A stretch of DNA of 54,226 nucleotides, from positions 1 to 54,226 of the forward strand of contig JAAYCM010000014.1 in assembly GCA_012729765.1 (NCBI GenBank), read 5' to 3'. Below are positions 53,227 to 54,226 of this stretch, piece by piece (the first letter of the stretch is position 1; each line of letters begins with the position of its first letter). The stretch comes from Chloroflexota bacterium (GTDB lineage Bacteria > Chloroflexota > Anaerolineae > Aggregatilineales > Aggregatilineaceae). The notes beneath the pieces were generated by a model that saw nothing but the letters and a program-made list of their open reading frames with translations, searched no databases and was not told where the DNA came from. The translations under genes and the position numbers were made by a program.

Positions 53227-53877
53227 ATGATTCAGGTTGTCGTGTTCGATATGGACGGGCTGTTGATCGATTCTGAGGGCCTGTGGCAGCGGGCGCGGGT
53301 CGAGGCGTTTGGGGCCGACCGGCTGCGCTGGACCGAGGCCGACCAGCACCGCATCATGGGCACCAGCACGCGCGGCTGGGCACAAATGCTGGCCGAGCGG
53401 CTCGATCACGCCTTCTCGATTGACGAGATCATCGAGAAAGTGCTCGACCAGATGGTGCGCTACTATCGGGTCGACGTGCCGCTGCTGCCGGGCGCACGCC
53501 AGACGGTCGAAGCACTGGCCGCGCGATACCCGCTGGGGCTGGCGTCTGGCTCATCCCACCGGCTGATCAACGCCGCGCTGGAGAGCGCCGGATGGACCGG
53601 CCTGTTCGGTGAGATCGTCTCAACCGACGAGATGGCGCACGGCAAGCCCGCGCCGGATGTCTACTACGAGATCGCGCGCCGGATGGATGTCGCACCGGGC
53701 GCGATGGCCGTTTTCGAGGATTCGGCCAACGGGATTCTGGCCGCGCACCGCGCCGGAGCCAAAGTGATCGCCGTGCCGAGCAGCTACCTGACGCCGACCG
53801 CTGATGTGCTCCAGCAGGCCGATCTGATCGTCCCCACCTTGCTCGACTTTTCGCCGGAGATGCTGGCCGAGCTGTGA
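53227..53877 (+). CDS. HAD-superfamily phosphatase / beta-phosphoglucomutase-like
   Basis: A 216-residue HAD subfamily IA protein with a helical cap. Motif I is VVFDMDGLLIDSE (nucleophile Asp8, acid Asp10), motif II the Ser in LGLASGSSHRL, motif III the Lys in AHGKPAPDVYYE, and motif IV FEDSANGILAAHRAG. This pattern is that of 2-deoxyglucose-6-phosphatase/YniC and beta-phosphoglucomutase-like sugar-phosphate enzymes. GAGGCAGAGG precedes the ATG. It is a single-gene unit with its own promoter. Confidence 0.92.
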   Translation: MIQVVVFDMDGLLIDSEGLWQRARVEAFGADRLRWTEADQHRIMGTSTRGWAQMLAERLDHAFSIDEIIEKVLDQMVRYYRVDVPLLPGARQTVEALAARYPLGLASGSSHRLINAALESAGWTGLFGEIVSTDEMAHGKPAPDVYYEIARRMDVAPGAMAVFEDSANGILAAHRAGAKVIAVPSSYLTPTADVLQQADLIVPTLLDFSPEMLAEL

Positions 53878-54203
53878 GCCTGCCAGGGTGTCACCTGTCC
53901 TAGCTTCAGAGTAGCCAACTGGGCGGTGTCCAAATCCCCCGCCTGCCCCGTTCCAGGCCGGGCCGCTTACGATACAGTGTAAACAGAGACAAAAGCGGCC
54001 ACGAAAGGGTAGTGGCGAGATTTTGACTGAGGCCTGTTTTGCCTCCCATCCTAAATCCTTCCCCCAAAATGAGGGAAGGACTTGAAAAATGCCATCATTC
54101 TCCCCTTCCCTCCGCGCAGCAGTGGGCTGAGGGGGCGACAGTAGAAAAAAGAAGGGAACATCTGGCATACTTGTGGGTGTGAAACCAGACAAGGAGACAC
54201 CAG
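53878..54203. other. Intergenic region with inverted repeats
   Basis: No gene is supported. It holds a hairpin TCCTTCCC / GGGAAGGA at 54056-54080 (loop of nine bases) and a shorter GCCAC / GTGGC pair near 53998-54016. The last 60 bases carry TCTGG...CCAGA and an AAGGAG ribosome site that belongs to the gene cut by the window edge. Confidence 0.45.
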
Positions 54204-54226
54204 ATGAACCCTAAGAAACTATACCA
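54204..54226 (+). CDS. Start of a gene cut by the window edge
   Basis: Only seven codons are visible (MNPKKLY). An AAGGAG site seven bases upstream of the ATG shows it is a real start. Nothing can be said about function; the AT-rich leader would suit an insertion sequence, but that is a guess. Confidence 0.45.

Overview
The window looks like a high-GC bacterial chromosome segment, most likely from the phylum Chloroflexota (Anaerolineae-like). The reasons are the mix of bacterial housekeeping genes with the 'YRLWDID' membrane sensor module, stacked-GAF NarL-type sensor kinases, RsbU/RsbW/STAS partner-switching genes, multihaem cytochromes and Rbs-type sugar importers, plus short inverted-repeat intergenic elements. 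The phylum is an inference; there is no rRNA or ribosomal protein here to test it. I found no tRNA, rRNA or CRISPR array.

Layout. Positions 1-2651 (minus) carry a MalFG-type sugar importer operon, cut by the window edge. 2.9-8.6 kb holds an L,D-transpeptidase, surE, a family 1 glycosidase, a GNAT-like protein and asnS. 8.9-13.2 kb is a co-directional housekeeping run: an orphan small protein, frr, uppS, cdsA and rho. 13.3-20.2 kb has a membrane glycosyltransferase-like protein, gatA, a REC plus degenerate GGDEF regulator, a nitrilase-family amidohydrolase, a HAD phosphatase, a 51-residue membrane protein missed by length cut-offs, and a small heat-shock protein. 20.3-24.2 kb is a two-component pair whose kinase carries about five GAF-like domains.

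24.5-34.3 kb runs entirely on the plus strand with tight spacing. It holds OsmC, a membrane-anchored dihaem cytochrome c and a disulfide-reductase-like flavoprotein, then a sensor membrane protein, a PP2C phosphatase, an anti-sigma-type kinase and two STAS proteins (a partner-switching cascade), then a tandemly duplicated protein and a phytoene-desaturase-like flavoprotein. 34.4-35.98 kb is an AT-richer island: an IS5-type transposase remnant, a foreign-looking methyltransferase, and a 164-bp MITE-like element inserted exactly in the methyltransferase stop codon. 36.0-41.0 kb is a LacI-type repressor divergent from an Rbs-type sugar ABC operon, with near-identical operators just downstream of both promoters.

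41.1-50.9 kb is an electron-transfer cluster with 28 CxxCH motifs: a diheme-b/c-like quinol-facing subunit, a nine-haem anchored cytochrome, a sensor kinase/regulator pair, a 53-residue membrane protein, a second nine-haem cytochrome with acidic linkers, a one-haem protein and an eight-haem protein. 51.0-53.1 kb is an ArsR/thioredoxin-like/permease module with two matching dyad operators. A HAD phosphatase and the start of a gene cut by the window edge close the window.

The least explained parts are the partner-switching locus with its duplicated protein, and the multihaem cytochrome cluster with its private two-component system. Promoters, operators and terminators are read by eye from sequence; none has been tested.
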